NCBI RefSeq assembly: GCF_001050015.1 | Contig: NZ_CVTB01000289.1 | Coordinates: forward strand, 1 to 25,518 | Source: Mycolicibacterium malmesburyense | GTDB lineage: Bacteria > Actinomycetota > Actinomycetes > Mycobacteriales > Mycobacteriaceae | Direction: 5' to 3' | Length of the DNA: 25,518 bases | Part shown: positions 9,672 through 16,780 of the stretch, piece by piece | Layout of the letters: the number at the start of each line of letters is the position of its first letter | Numbering within the stretch: position 1 is the stretch's first letter | Translations under genes and position numbers: made by a program | The notes under the pieces: model-generated | Database searches by the model: none | What the model was told of the DNA's origin: nothing | Seen by the model: only the letters and a program-made list of their open reading frames with translations

Positions 9672-9716
9672 TTTCGGTGCACTACCAGTCGCTCAGCGAT
9701 CGGAAGTGCACCGAAA
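9672..9716. terminator. Bidirectional hairpin between converging genes
   Basis: Perfect 12-bp arms (TTTCGGTGCACT at 9672-9683, its complement at 9705-9716) fill the 48-bp space between the propeller-protein stop and the parA-like stop at 9720. Further pairing inside (TCGCT with AGCGA) extends the structure. Being symmetrical and flanked by two stop codons, it fits a terminator serving both strands. Confidence 0.8.
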
Positions 9717-9719
9717 CCG

Positions 9720-10523
9720 CTAGACCTCCGGGGCGAACGTCGGCATCGGCTTGCCGTTCTTCCAGTGCTTGAGCAGCGCCGCCGCCAACTCGCGATAGGC
9801 GATCGCACCCTTGTTCTTGCGGCCGGCGAGCACCGACGCACCCGACGCGCTGGCCTCGGCGAAGCGGACCGTGCGCGGGATCGGCGGCGCCAGCACCGGT
9901 AGGTCGTAGCGGTCGGCCACGTCCAAGAGCACGTCGCGGCTGTGCGTCGTGCGCGAGTCGTACAGCGTCGGCAGGGCGCCCAGCAGTTTGAGCTCGGCGT
10001 TGGTGATCGCCTGCACGTCGGCGATGGTGCGCAGGAACTGCCCGACGCCGCGGTGCGCCAGCGTCTCGCACTGCAGCGGCACGATCACCTCGTCGGCGGC
10101 GGTCAGCCCGTTCAGCGTCAGCACGCCGAGCGAAGGTGGACAGTCCACGATCACCACGTCGTAACGGTCGACTATCTTGGCCAGCGCGCGCTTGAGCGCA
10201 TACTCACGGCCGGCGCGCATCAGCAGCATGGCCTCGGCGCCCGCCAAGTCGATGTTGGCCGGCAGCAGCGTCATCCCCTCGGGGGTGTCCACCAAAGCGG
10301 CGTCGGGTTCGACCTCGCCGAGCAGCACCTCGTGGATCGACACCGGCAGCTTGTCGGGGTCGTGGCCCAATGAGAACGTCAGCGAGCCCTGCGGATCGAG
10401 GTCCACCAGCAGGACCCGCTTATCCGTCTCCTGTATCGCCGCACCCAACGACGCCACCGTCGTGGTCTTGGCTACCCCGCCCTTTTGGTTGGCGACCACT
10501 AGTACCCGCGTCACGGTGCCCAT
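9720..10523 (-). CDS. ParA/Soj-family ATPase
   Basis: This 267-residue protein corresponds to Rv3213c. The deviant Walker A motif KGGVAKTTT is at 14-22, with the signature Lys early in the loop; DLDPQGSLT and the Walker B-like VVIVDCPPSLG follow. Such ATPases form ATP-dependent dimers on DNA and position chromosomes, plasmids or protein cargo. No parB gene or parS-like site is seen beside it, so it is probably an orphan paralogue rather than the chromosomal parA, which sits near the origin. ATG 10523 is used although no clear ribosome site precedes it; an in-frame GTG at 10514 is possible. It diverges from gpm2 with a 51-bp gap. Confidence 0.93.
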   Translation of the reverse strand: MGTVTRVLVVANQKGGVAKTTTVASLGAAIQETDKRVLLVDLDPQGSLTFSLGHDPDKLPVSIHEVLLGEVEPDAALVDTPEGMTLLPANIDLAGAEAMLLMRAGREYALKRALAKIVDRYDVVIVDCPPSLGVLTLNGLTAADEVIVPLQCETLAHRGVGQFLRTIADVQAITNAELKLLGALPTLYDSRTTHSRDVLLDVADRYDLPVLAPPIPRTVRFAEASASGASVLAGRKNKGAIAYRELAAALLKHWKNGKPMPTFAPEV

Positions 10524-10574
10524 AGTTGCACGGGTCGGGACAGCGCGACGCGCCGTGCGGCAGAATCAGTCAGC

Positions 10575-11186
10575 GTGGCCCTCCTGGAGCACCGCCTCAT
10601 CCTGCTTCGTCACGGCGAGACGGAGTGGTCGAAGAACGGTCGGCACACCGGCCGCACCGATCTCGAACTCACCGCGACCGGCGAGGAACGCGCCAAGCTG
10701 GCCGCCGAGGCGCTGGCCGACCTCGAACTCGACGACCCGCTGGTGCTGAGCAGCCCGATGCGGCGCGCGGTGCGCACCGCCGAACTGGCCGGGCTGACCA
10801 TCGACGAGGTGTCGCCGCTGCTTCAGGAATGGGATTACGGCCGTTACGAGGGGCTCACGACGCCGCAGATCCGGGAGACGGTCCCCGATTGGCTGATCTG
10901 GACGCACGGAGCCGACGGCGGCGAGAGCGTCGAGGCGGTCACCCGGCGCGCCGACAGCGCACTCGATATGGCGCTGACCCACATGGAGTCGCGCGACGTG
11001 GTCTTCGTCGGGCATGCGCACTTCTCCCGCTCGATGATCGCGCGGTGGGTGGAATTGCCCGTGCCGAGCGGCATCCGGTTCGCGATGGCGCCGGCCTCCC
11101 TCGCGGTGCTCGGGTTCGAGCACGCCATGCGTCAGATCATCGCGCAGGGACTGACCGGCCACCAGGATCCGTGTAAACCACGGTGA
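10575..11186 (+). CDS. gpm2: Histidine phosphatase, annotated Gpm2 (broad acid phosphatase)
   Basis: This 203-residue protein is identical in length to Rv3214. The phosphoglycerate-mutase-like signature LRHGETEW (11-18) holds the phospho-accepting His13; E85 in LLQEWDYGRYEG and H147 in VGHAHF complete the site. From published work recalled on Rv3214, this subgroup behaves as an acid phosphatase rather than a mutase, so the gene name is historical. The GTG start at 10575 lacks a strong ribosome site; a CAGAAT box 8 bp upstream could allow a leaderless transcript. The stop overlaps the entC start by 4 bp (GTGA), so the genes are translationally coupled. Confidence 0.93.
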   Translation: MALLEHRLILLRHGETEWSKNGRHTGRTDLELTATGEERAKLAAEALADLELDDPLVLSSPMRRAVRTAELAGLTIDEVSPLLQEWDYGRYEGLTTPQIRETVPDWLIWTHGADGGESVEAVTRRADSALDMALTHMESRDVVFVGHAHFSRSMIARWVELPVPSGIRFAMAPASLAVLGFEHAMRQIIAQGLTGHQDPCKPR

Positions 11187-12277
11187 CTCGCGAACCCGCC
11201 TTCGTCCTGGCCTCCCGCGGTGCCGTCGTCGCGGAGGGCGTGCACACGGCATTCCCGAAGATCGCCGACGCGCGCGCCGCACTGGCCTCGCACAGCGCCC
11301 CGATCATCGTGGGCGCCTTGCCCTTTGACATCACCAAACCGGCGGCGCTGATCCGGCCGCAGAGCGTCCAGTTCCTCGACGCGCTGCCGGACTGGCCGCT
11401 GCGCGAGATGCCCGGCGTGCGGATCGCCGAGGCGCTGCCGGAGCCCGACGAGCACCGCGCGCGGGTGGCGACCGCCGTCGACCGGCTCAACAGCCCGTCG
11501 AGCGGGTTGCACAAGGTGGTGCTCGCCCGCGCCCTGCGGTTGGCCGCCGACGGGCCGTTGGACGCGCGCACCATCCTGCACCGGCTCCTGCGCGCCGATC
11601 CGGCGGCCAACGGCTATCTCGCCGACCTGACCGCGGCGGGCGGTGGTTACTCCGGAACCGTGCTGGTGGGCGCCAGCCCGGAACTGCTGGTGGCCCGCCG
11701 CGGCGATCAGGTGGTCTGCGCACCGTTCGCGGGATCGGCGCCCCGGTCCCCCGACCCCGACACCGACGAACGCAACGGCGCCGCATTGGCCGCGTCGGCG
11801 AAGAACCTTCGCGAGCACCAATTCGTGGTCGACACGATCCGCGACGCGCTCGACCCGCTGTGCGCCGACCTCGACGTCGCCGCGGAGCCGGCGCTGCGCA
11901 AGACCGATTCGGTGTGGCATCTGGCCACCCGCATCACGGGAAAGCTGCGCGAGAGATCGGTCACCGCTTTGGATTTGGCGATCGCACTGCACCCCACGCC
12001 GGCGGTCGGCGGGGTGCCCACGGCCGACGCGGCCGACCTGATCGGGGAACTCGAAGGCGACCGCGGCTTCTACGCCGGCGCCGTCGGATGGTGCGACCAG
12101 CGCGGCGACGGCCGGTGGGTGGTCTCGATCCGCTGCGCCCAGCTGTCCGCGGACCGGCGCACGGCCGAGGCGTATTCCGGCGGCGGCATCGTCGCCGAAT
12201 CCGATCCCGACGACGAAGTCGAGGAGACCACAACGAAATTCACCACGATCCTCAACGCCCTGGGCGTCGAGACGTGA
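11183..12277 (+). CDS. entC: Isochorismate synthase (EntC/MenF type)
   Basis: This 364-residue chorismate-binding enzyme is the counterpart of Rv3215. Recognisable blocks are LHKVVLARAL, GASPELLVAR, FAGSAPR, the catalytic stretch LHPTPAVGGVPT, GDRGFYAGAVGW and the C-terminal YSGGGIVAESDPDDE with Mg-binding acidic residues. It converts chorismate to isochorismate. Since mycobactin salicylate is made by MbtI, this enzyme more likely feeds menaquinone synthesis, but no men genes lie here. The GTG start overlaps the gpm2 stop by 4 bp and the TGA overlaps the next GTG by 4 bp, so three genes form a coupled unit. Confidence 0.93.
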   Translation: MTREPAFVLASRGAVVAEGVHTAFPKIADARAALASHSAPIIVGALPFDITKPAALIRPQSVQFLDALPDWPLREMPGVRIAEALPEPDEHRARVATAVDRLNSPSSGLHKVVLARALRLAADGPLDARTILHRLLRADPAANGYLADLTAAGGGYSGTVLVGASPELLVARRGDQVVCAPFAGSAPRSPDPDTDERNGAALAASAKNLREHQFVVDTIRDALDPLCADLDVAAEPALRKTDSVWHLATRITGKLRERSVTALDLAIALHPTPAVGGVPTADAADLIGELEGDRGFYAGAVGWCDQRGDGRWVVSIRCAQLSADRRTAEAYSGGGIVAESDPDDEVEETTTKFTTILNALGVET

Positions 12278-12885
12278 CCGAGGTGATCCGCCGGGTGCGC
12301 CCCGGCGACGAGCGCGAACTGACCGCGATGGTCCACGAACTCGCGGAGTTCGAACACGCCTCGCACGAGTGCACCGTCACCGAGGACCAGATGCGACGGG
12401 CGCTTTTCGGCGAGCCGGCGATCGTGCACGGCCATATCGTCGAGGTCGACGGGCAGGCCGCCGCGGGCGCATTGTGGTTCCTCAACTTCTCGACCTGGGA
12501 CGGGGTCGGCGGCATCTACCTCGAGGATCTGTACGTGCGGCCGCAGTTCCGCAGGCGTGGACTGGCCCGAAAGTTGTTGGCCACGTTGGCCCGCGAGTGC
12601 ACGACGCGCGGATATACCCGGCTCTCGTGGGCGGTGCTCGACTGGAACGTCAACGCGATCGCACTCTATGACGCCGTCGGCGGCAAGCCCCAGACGGAGT
12701 GGATGACTTACCGCGTGTCAGGGCCGGAGTTGTCGGCGTTGGCCGCCGAATCACCGTTGAGCGCCAACCCATTCCAGGGTCGACGGACTGAACAACAGTA
12801 CCAGCGTGACCACCGCGGCCACACCGATCGGCGCGGCGTAGAGCCACTGGTGCGAACCGACTCCCATGTAGTAGACGACCGGTAG
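12274..12885 (+). CDS. GNAT-family N-acetyltransferase with an odd C-terminal extension
   Basis: The frame codes for 203 residues. The first 160 form a normal GNAT domain of the diamine-acetyltransferase-like kind: IRRVRPGDE at the N-terminus, EDLYVRPQFRRRGLARKLL (84-102) with the acetyl-CoA-binding RRRGLA loop, and WAVLDWNVNAIALYDAVGG (119-137). It corresponds to Rv3216. Residues 161-203 are Arg/Gln-rich, unlike any GNAT, and lie antisense to the last 135 bp of the membrane protein gene on the other strand. Either the ancestral stop was lost or the tail is a non-functional readthrough. The GTG start is coupled to entC by a 4-bp overlap. The acceptor substrate is unknown. Confidence 0.85.
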   Translation: MTEVIRRVRPGDERELTAMVHELAEFEHASHECTVTEDQMRRALFGEPAIVHGHIVEVDGQAAAGALWFLNFSTWDGVGGIYLEDLYVRPQFRRRGLARKLLATLARECTTRGYTRLSWAVLDWNVNAIALYDAVGGKPQTEWMTYRVSGPELSALAAESPLSANPFQGRRTEQQYQRDHRGHTDRRGVEPLVRTDSHVVDDR

Positions 12886-13137
12886 GAGCAGCAGCTGGGC
12901 GAACACGGCGATGCCGCGGCCCCACCGCCTACCCGTCCACAACGCCCATCCCGCGGTGAGCACACCGGCGCCCATGATCGCGAACCACAGCGCGGTGCCG
13001 TACTTGTTGAGGCCCGCCTCCTCGGCCCGGCCGAAGCCGCTCACCACGTAGACCAGCGCCGCGATCAGTGCGGCCGCGCCCTCCAGCGCGACGAGGACAG
13101 CGGCCTGACGCACCGTCGTCGGGGATGGAACGATCAC
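12751..13137 (-). CDS. Four-helix integral membrane protein (Rv3217c family)
   Basis: This is a 128-residue hydrophobic protein with four predicted membrane segments at about 12-34, 47-68, 75-93 and 98-117, separated by short loops (GFGRAEEAGLNKYG, TGRRWGRG, GSHQW). No enzyme motif is visible. The GTG at 13137 is taken as the start because a TACGCT box ends 7 bp upstream and no strong ribosome site is present. Its 3' end overlaps the GNAT gene tail by 135 bp. It diverges from the lipid kinase gene across only 51 bp. Function is unknown. Confidence 0.85.
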   Translation of the reverse strand: MIVPSPTTVRQAAVLVALEGAAALIAALVYVVSGFGRAEEAGLNKYGTALWFAIMGAGVLTAGWALWTGRRWGRGIAVFAQLLLLPVVYYMGVGSHQWLYAAPIGVAAVVTLVLLFSPSTLEWVGAQR

Positions 13138-13144
13138 GCCCTCG

Positions 13145-13150
13145 AGCGTA
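13145..13150 (-). promoter_or_regulatory. Candidate -10 box (TACGCT) for the Rv3217c-like gene
   Basis: TACGCT on the minus strand ends 7 bp before the GTG at 13137, the spacing expected if transcription starts on the start codon. Confidence 0.55.
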
Positions 13151-13174
13151 GAGGGGTGCGTCGAAGCCGTTCAG

Positions 13175-13180
13175 TAGGCT
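13175..13180 (+). promoter_or_regulatory. Candidate -10 box (TAGGCT) for the lipid kinase gene
   Basis: TAGGCT ends 8 bp before the GTG at 13189, consistent with a leaderless transcript. It lies back to back with the opposing TACGCT box, 24 bp away, so the two promoters must share or overlap their upstream elements. Confidence 0.55.
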
Positions 13181-13188
13181 CGGACCCC

Positions 13189-14154
13189 GTGCGCGCCGTG
13201 CTGATCGTGAACCCGAATGCGACTTCGACGACCCCAGCCGGCCGGGACCTGTTGGCCCACGCCCTGGAGAGCCGGGTGAAACTGACGGTCGCGCACACCG
13301 ATCACCGGGGCCACGCCATCGAGATCGCCCGCGATGCGGCGCGCGAGGGCGTCGACGCACTGATCGTGCATGGCGGCGACGGCACGGTGAACGAGGTGGT
13401 CAACGGCGTACTGGAGGTCGGCGGACCCGGCGCCGCCGCGCCGGCCGTCGGCGTCGTCCCCGGCGGTTCGGCCAACGTCTTCGCACGCGCCCTGGGCATC
13501 AGCCCCGACCCCATCGAGGCCACCAATCAGCTGATCGACCTACTGTCGGAGTACCGCCGCTGCAAGACATGGCGGCGCATCGGGCTGATGGACTGCGGTG
13601 AGCGCTGGGGCGTGTTCACGGCCGGGATGGGCGTGGACGGCGACGTGGTGGCGGCCGTCGAGGCGCAGCGGGCGAGGGGCCGGGCGGTGACCGCGTCCCG
13701 CTACGTGCGCGTGGCCATCCGCGAGGTGCTGGCCAGCACCCGCAAGGAGCCGTCGCTCACGCTGCACCTGCCCGACCGCGAACCGGTCGGCGGCGTCCAC
13801 TTCGCGTTCGTCTCCAACGCCAGCCCGTGGACGTACGCCAACGCCAGGCCGGTGTGGACCAACCCGATGACGACGTTCGAGACCGGCCTGGGCGTTTTCG
13901 CCACGACCAGCATGAACGTGTGGGCGAACCTGATGCTCGTTCGGCGGATGCTGTCCAAGAAGGCCCGCATCGAGGCCAGGCACCTGGTCCGCGACGACGA
14001 CCTCCCGTGGCTGCAGGTGACCAGCGACGCGCCGGTCGCCTGCCAGATCGACGGAGATTACGTCGGACTTCGGGACTCGATGATGTTCACCGCGGTTCCC
14101 GACGCGCTGGGGGTGTTGGCGCCCGCCCCGGCGGAGCTGTCTGACCTGCGGTGA
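13189..14154 (+). CDS. Diacylglycerol kinase-family lipid kinase
   Basis: This 321-residue protein corresponds to Rv3218. The catalytic domain starts at once with RAVLIVNPNATST, then HGGDGTVNEVVNGV (glycine-rich nucleotide site), VPGGSANVFARALGI and GMGVDGDVV, all standard for the DagK/YegS/sphingosine-kinase superfamily. These enzymes phosphorylate a lipid hydroxyl with ATP at the membrane face; which lipid is not evident, and mycobacteria have several paralogues. The GTG at 13189 is preferred to the upstream GTG at 13156 because the family begins at this motif and because of the -10 box placement. It is followed by 248 bp that contain the whiB1 promoter. Confidence 0.92.
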   Translation: MRAVLIVNPNATSTTPAGRDLLAHALESRVKLTVAHTDHRGHAIEIARDAAREGVDALIVHGGDGTVNEVVNGVLEVGGPGAAAPAVGVVPGGSANVFARALGISPDPIEATNQLIDLLSEYRRCKTWRRIGLMDCGERWGVFTAGMGVDGDVVAAVEAQRARGRAVTASRYVRVAIREVLASTRKEPSLTLHLPDREPVGGVHFAFVSNASPWTYANARPVWTNPMTTFETGLGVFATTSMNVWANLMLVRRMLSKKARIEARHLVRDDDLPWLQVTSDAPVACQIDGDYVGLRDSMMFTAVPDALGVLAPAPAELSDLR

Positions 14155-14235
14155 TGTCCTACAAGCGTACGATTTCGGGCGCAGTTGGATCGAGTCTAGT
14201 ACAGACGGGTGGATGCCACGCGACGCCACCGGGCT

Positions 14236-14251
14236 AGTGACATTGCGCACT
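14236..14251 (+). promoter_or_regulatory. Probable CRP binding site of whiB1
   Basis: AGTGACATTGCGCACT fits the mycobacterial CRP pattern GTGNNANNNNNCAC. The M. tuberculosis whiB1 promoter is known to carry CRP (Rv3676) sites, and this element sits just upstream of the -35 hexamer. Only this site is convincing here. Confidence 0.6.
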
Positions 14252-14267
14252 TGTTAACTCGCGAGTA

Positions 14268-14295
14268 TTGACATCTGTCCAGCCTGTGAAAGCAT
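14268..14295 (+). promoter_or_regulatory. whiB1 promoter (TTGACA, 16 bp, AAGCAT)
   Basis: A perfect -35 hexamer TTGACA at 14268-14273 is followed 16 bp later by AAGCAT at 14290-14295. Transcription would start near 14302 and leave a leader of about 100 bases. The stretch 14155-14235 shows no other feature. Confidence 0.55.
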
Positions 14296-14402
14296 CGAAG
14301 CAACGTTGCAGAAACATTCAATGTGCACGCGTTAAACAGCCGAAGAAAATGCCGTGCGTCGTGCTGCGCACAGGTGACGTATCTGACGAGGAGTTTGATC
14401 TA

Positions 14403-14657
14403 ATGGATTGGCGCCACAAGGCGGTCTGTCGCGATGAGGATCCGGAACTGTTCTTCCCCGTGGGGAACAGCGGGCCGGCGCTCGCTCAGATCGCGGACGC
14501 GAAGCTCGTCTGCAACCGCTGCCCGGTGACCACCGAGTGTCTGACCTGGGCTTTGGAGTCCGGACAGGACGCTGGCGTCTGGGGTGGCATGAGCGAGGAC
14601 GAGCGTCGCGCACTCAAGCGTCGCAATGCTCGGACGAAGGCTCGCAGCGGAGTCTGA
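14403..14657 (+). CDS. whiB1: WhiB1, iron-sulfur transcription factor
   Basis: The protein has 84 residues, the same as M. tuberculosis WhiB1 (Rv3219). The four cluster-binding Cys are C9, C37, C40 and C46 (VCRDEDPELFFP, CNRCPVTTEC), followed by the GVWGG turn (58-62) and a basic tail KRRNARTKARS that contacts DNA. The 4Fe-4S cluster reacts with nitric oxide, and the protein works with the primary sigma factor; it is essential in M. tuberculosis. ATG 14403 has GAGGAG about 10 bp upstream. The frame is also open for 45 codons further upstream, but this lies in the untranslated leader. It is followed by a T-rich hairpin terminator. Confidence 0.97.
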   Translation: MDWRHKAVCRDEDPELFFPVGNSGPALAQIADAKLVCNRCPVTTECLTWALESGQDAGVWGGMSEDERRALKRRNARTKARSGV

Positions 14658-14681
14658 GCCCGACCCGAACCAACCATTTAC

Positions 14682-14703
14682 GGCCCCGACATTCGTCGGG
14701 GTC
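14682..14703 (+). terminator. Intrinsic terminator of whiB1
   Basis: A 9-bp stem (one G-T pair) with an ATTC loop lies 24 bp past the whiB1 stop and is followed by GTATCTTTCTG. This is one of the more classical intrinsic terminators in the window. Confidence 0.75.
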
Positions 14704-14726
14704 GTATCTTTCTGCAAATGCAATAT

Positions 14727-14752
14727 CGGCCAATTAGCGACACAATTGGCCG
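14727..14752 (-). terminator. Hairpin terminator of pdtaS
   Basis: CGGCCAATT and AATTGGCCG form a perfect 9-bp stem with an 8-base loop, 21 bp past the pdtaS stop on the minus strand. The sequence that follows on that strand (ATATTGCATTT) is AT-rich. It stands back to back with the whiB1 terminator. Confidence 0.7.
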
Positions 14753-14773
14753 GTTTGCGAATTACAAACTCGA

Positions 14774-16261
14774 CTACTGTGTGGCCCGCCGCGGTCGGCC
14801 CAGCGGTACGCGCAAGACGACGTCGGTGCCGCCGCTCGGCCCCTCGTGCATGCCCAGCGATCCGTCCAATTCCGCCGACACCAGCGTCCGCACGATCTGC
14901 AGGCCGAGCCGGTCGGACTTCTCCAGGCTGAACCCGTCGGGCAGCCCGCGGCCGTCGTCGTGGATGACCACGTCCAGCCACCGGGCCGACCGCTCGGCCC
15001 GGATGGTGACACTGCCCTCTCGAACGCCGGGGTCGAATGCATGCTCGATGGCGTTCTGCACCAGCTCGGTGATGACCATGATCAGCGCGGTGGCGCGGTC
15101 GGCATCGAGCACACCGAGATCGCCGACGCGGTGGATGCGGATCGGACTGTCAACGGCGGCAACATCATTCATCATCGGCGTGATTCGGTCGACCACCTCG
15201 TCGAGGTTGACCTCCTCGTCCACCGACATCGACAGCGCGTCGTGCACCAACGCGATCGACGACACCCGCCGCACCGACTCCATCAGCGCCTCGCGGCCCT
15301 CGTCGTTGTTGGTGCGCCGGGCCTGCAGCCGCAGCAGCGCGGCGACGGTTTGCAGGTTGTTCTTCACCCGATGGTGGATCTCGCGGATCGTGGCGTCCTT
15401 CGACAGCAGGGCACGGTCGCGGCGCTTGACCTCGGTCACATCCCGGATCAGCACCGCCGCCCCGACCGGCTTGCCGTGCACGACCAACGGCAGGGTGCGC
15501 ATCAGCACCGCCGCACCGCCGGCGTCGACCTCCATGCGCATGCTCGACCCGCCCGCCAGCGAGTCGCGCACGTGGTTCGCCAACTCCTGCGCCTCGAACG
15601 GGTCGCCGATCAGCGGGCGGGTGACGGTGACCAGGTTGTGTCCGCCCAGTTCGGCGGCCAGACCCATGCGGTGATAGGCCGAGATCGCGTTCGGGCTCGC
15701 GAAGGCGACCACACCCTGCTCGTCGAGGCGGATGAAACCGTCGCCGACCCTCGGGCTCGACCGCGACATCGCGATGTCGCCGACGTTGGGGAACGTGCCC
15801 TCCGAGAGCATGTGCAGCAGGTCGCCGGCGCAGTCGAGGTACGCCGACTCCAGCGGGCTCGCCTTCTTGGACGCCAGCGCGGTCTGGTGGGTGAGCACCG
15901 CGACCACCCCGTCCTTGTACCGCACCGGAACGGCTTCCACGTTGAGCCCGGGCGAAACCTGTTGCCCCGCAACGTCTCCCACGACGATTTCGCCGGATGT
16001 GAACGCCGCGGTGACGACCGGCATCGCATCGGCGTCGGCCAGCGTGCTGACCGCGTCGGTGTGTAGGACCGTAGGCGCGGTGTTCGGGCGCACCTGCGCC
16101 ACACAAACCAGGGCGCCGTCGTCGCGGCGCACCCACATCAGATAGTCGGCGAAGGACAGGTCGGCGAGCAGTTGCCACTCACCCACCACCGCGTGCAGAT
16201 GATCGACCGCATTGCCGGGCAGCATCGTGTGCTCGGCGAGCAGGTCACCGAGGGTCGACAT
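14774..16261 (-). CDS. pdtaS: PdtaS sensor histidine kinase
   Basis: This 495-residue soluble kinase corresponds to Rv3220c (501 in M. tuberculosis). An N-terminal GAF domain spans about 1-150 and a PAS domain about 170-275. The HisKA_2 dimerisation box has IREIHHRVKNNLQT with the phospho-acceptor at the His pair 296-297. The ATPase domain includes the N-box ELVQNAIEHAF, HDDGRGLPDG and GGTDVVLRVPL. It has no membrane segment, so it senses a cytoplasmic signal. The partner in M. tuberculosis is the RNA-binding response regulator PdtaR (Rv1626), which is not in this window. The pathway acts on transcript antitermination and has been tied to copper and nitric oxide. The ATG at 16261 has GGAAG 10 bp upstream. 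Confidence 0.95.
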   Translation of the reverse strand: MSTLGDLLAEHTMLPGNAVDHLHAVVGEWQLLADLSFADYLMWVRRDDGALVCVAQVRPNTAPTVLHTDAVSTLADADAMPVVTAAFTSGEIVVGDVAGQQVSPGLNVEAVPVRYKDGVVAVLTHQTALASKKASPLESAYLDCAGDLLHMLSEGTFPNVGDIAMSRSSPRVGDGFIRLDEQGVVAFASPNAISAYHRMGLAAELGGHNLVTVTRPLIGDPFEAQELANHVRDSLAGGSSMRMEVDAGGAAVLMRTLPLVVHGKPVGAAVLIRDVTEVKRRDRALLSKDATIREIHHRVKNNLQTVAALLRLQARRTNNDEGREALMESVRRVSSIALVHDALSMSVDEEVNLDEVVDRITPMMNDVAAVDSPIRIHRVGDLGVLDADRATALIMVITELVQNAIEHAFDPGVREGSVTIRAERSARWLDVVIHDDGRGLPDGFSLEKSDRLGLQIVRTLVSAELDGSLGMHEGPSGGTDVVLRVPLGRPRRATQ

Positions 16262-16293
16262 CGCGCACTACTTCCCGCGGAGGTTCACCCGGA

Positions 16294-16509
16294 TCAGCTG
16301 ATCACCGCGATGAGGTCGCCGGCCTGGATCACGTCGCCAACCGAAACGCTGACCTTGCTCACGGTGCCCGCCACCTCGGCCAGCACCGGGATCTCCATCT
16401 TCATCGACTCCAGCAGCACCAGGGTGTCCCCCTCGCCGATCTGATCGCCCTCGCTCACCACGACCTCGAGCACACTGGCCACGATCTCAGCGCGAACGTC
16501 CTCGGCCAT
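16294..16509 (-). CDS. Biotinylated single-domain protein TB7.3
   Basis: This 71-residue protein is a free-standing biotinyl/lipoyl domain, the same length as Rv3221c (TB7.3). The biotin-accepting lysine is K37 in LLESMKMEIPV, with the hallmark MKM centre, and VGDVIQAGDLIAVI closes the fold. It carries biotin, probably for an acyl-CoA carboxylase, or serves as a biotin reservoir; no carboxylase gene is beside it. An ATG at 16512 directly precedes the chosen ATG at 16509, and a GTG lies before that; the choice follows the known N-terminus. The frame stays open to 16833, but that upstream part is on the far side of the divergent bL37 gene and is a shadow. Confidence 0.93.
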   Translation of the reverse strand: MAEDVRAEIVASVLEVVVSEGDQIGEGDTLVLLESMKMEIPVLAEVAGTVSKVSVSVGDVIQAGDLIAVIS

Positions 16510-16663
16510 CATCACCCCATTACTCTCCGCTGGCGTATGCGTTTCGGCATACATCGAACCACACCACCGGCTTGTCAGCGCCGTCGCCGGGCCATGAGAC
16601 AATGGTTCGAACGCGCCCGGCGGATACGGGCCGAGCGATCCCAGAGCATTCGGAGGTAGGACC

Positions 16664-16756
16664 ATGGCCAAGCGTGGCCGTAAGAAGCGTGACCGCAAGC
16701 ATTCGAAGGCCAACCACGGCAAGCGGCCCAACGCCGGCTCGAAGTCGGTGCGCTGA
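16664..16756 (+). CDS. Small ribosomal protein bL37 (30 residues)
   Basis: A 30-residue, very basic protein begins MAKRGRKKRDRKHSKANHGK and ends SKSVR. From memory it matches bL37, a mycobacterial large-subunit protein of about 24 residues first seen in the M. smegmatis 70S ribosome structures. A strong CGGAGG ribosome site lies at 16651-16656, 7 bp before the ATG, which supports real translation. More than half the residues are Lys, Arg, His or Asn, as expected for an rRNA-binding peptide. It stands alone on the plus strand between the TB7.3 and rshA genes. A weak TTGTCA/GACAAT pair at 16572-16603 with a 20-bp spacer might be its promoter. The gene is often missed because of its size. Confidence 0.88.
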   Translation: MAKRGRKKRDRKHSKANHGKRPNAGSKSVR

Positions 16757-16780
16757 CGCACCCGGACGTGAACCTCGGCG

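Noticed and set aside
9720..10523. Chromosomal partition locus or plasmid remnant
   Set aside because: Only a ParA-type ATPase is present, with no parB, no parS-like palindrome and conserved neighbours as in M. tuberculosis.
14846..16066. Plus-strand open frame of 406 codons
   Set aside because: It is antisense to pdtaS and shows only His/Arg/Gln-rich shadow composition.
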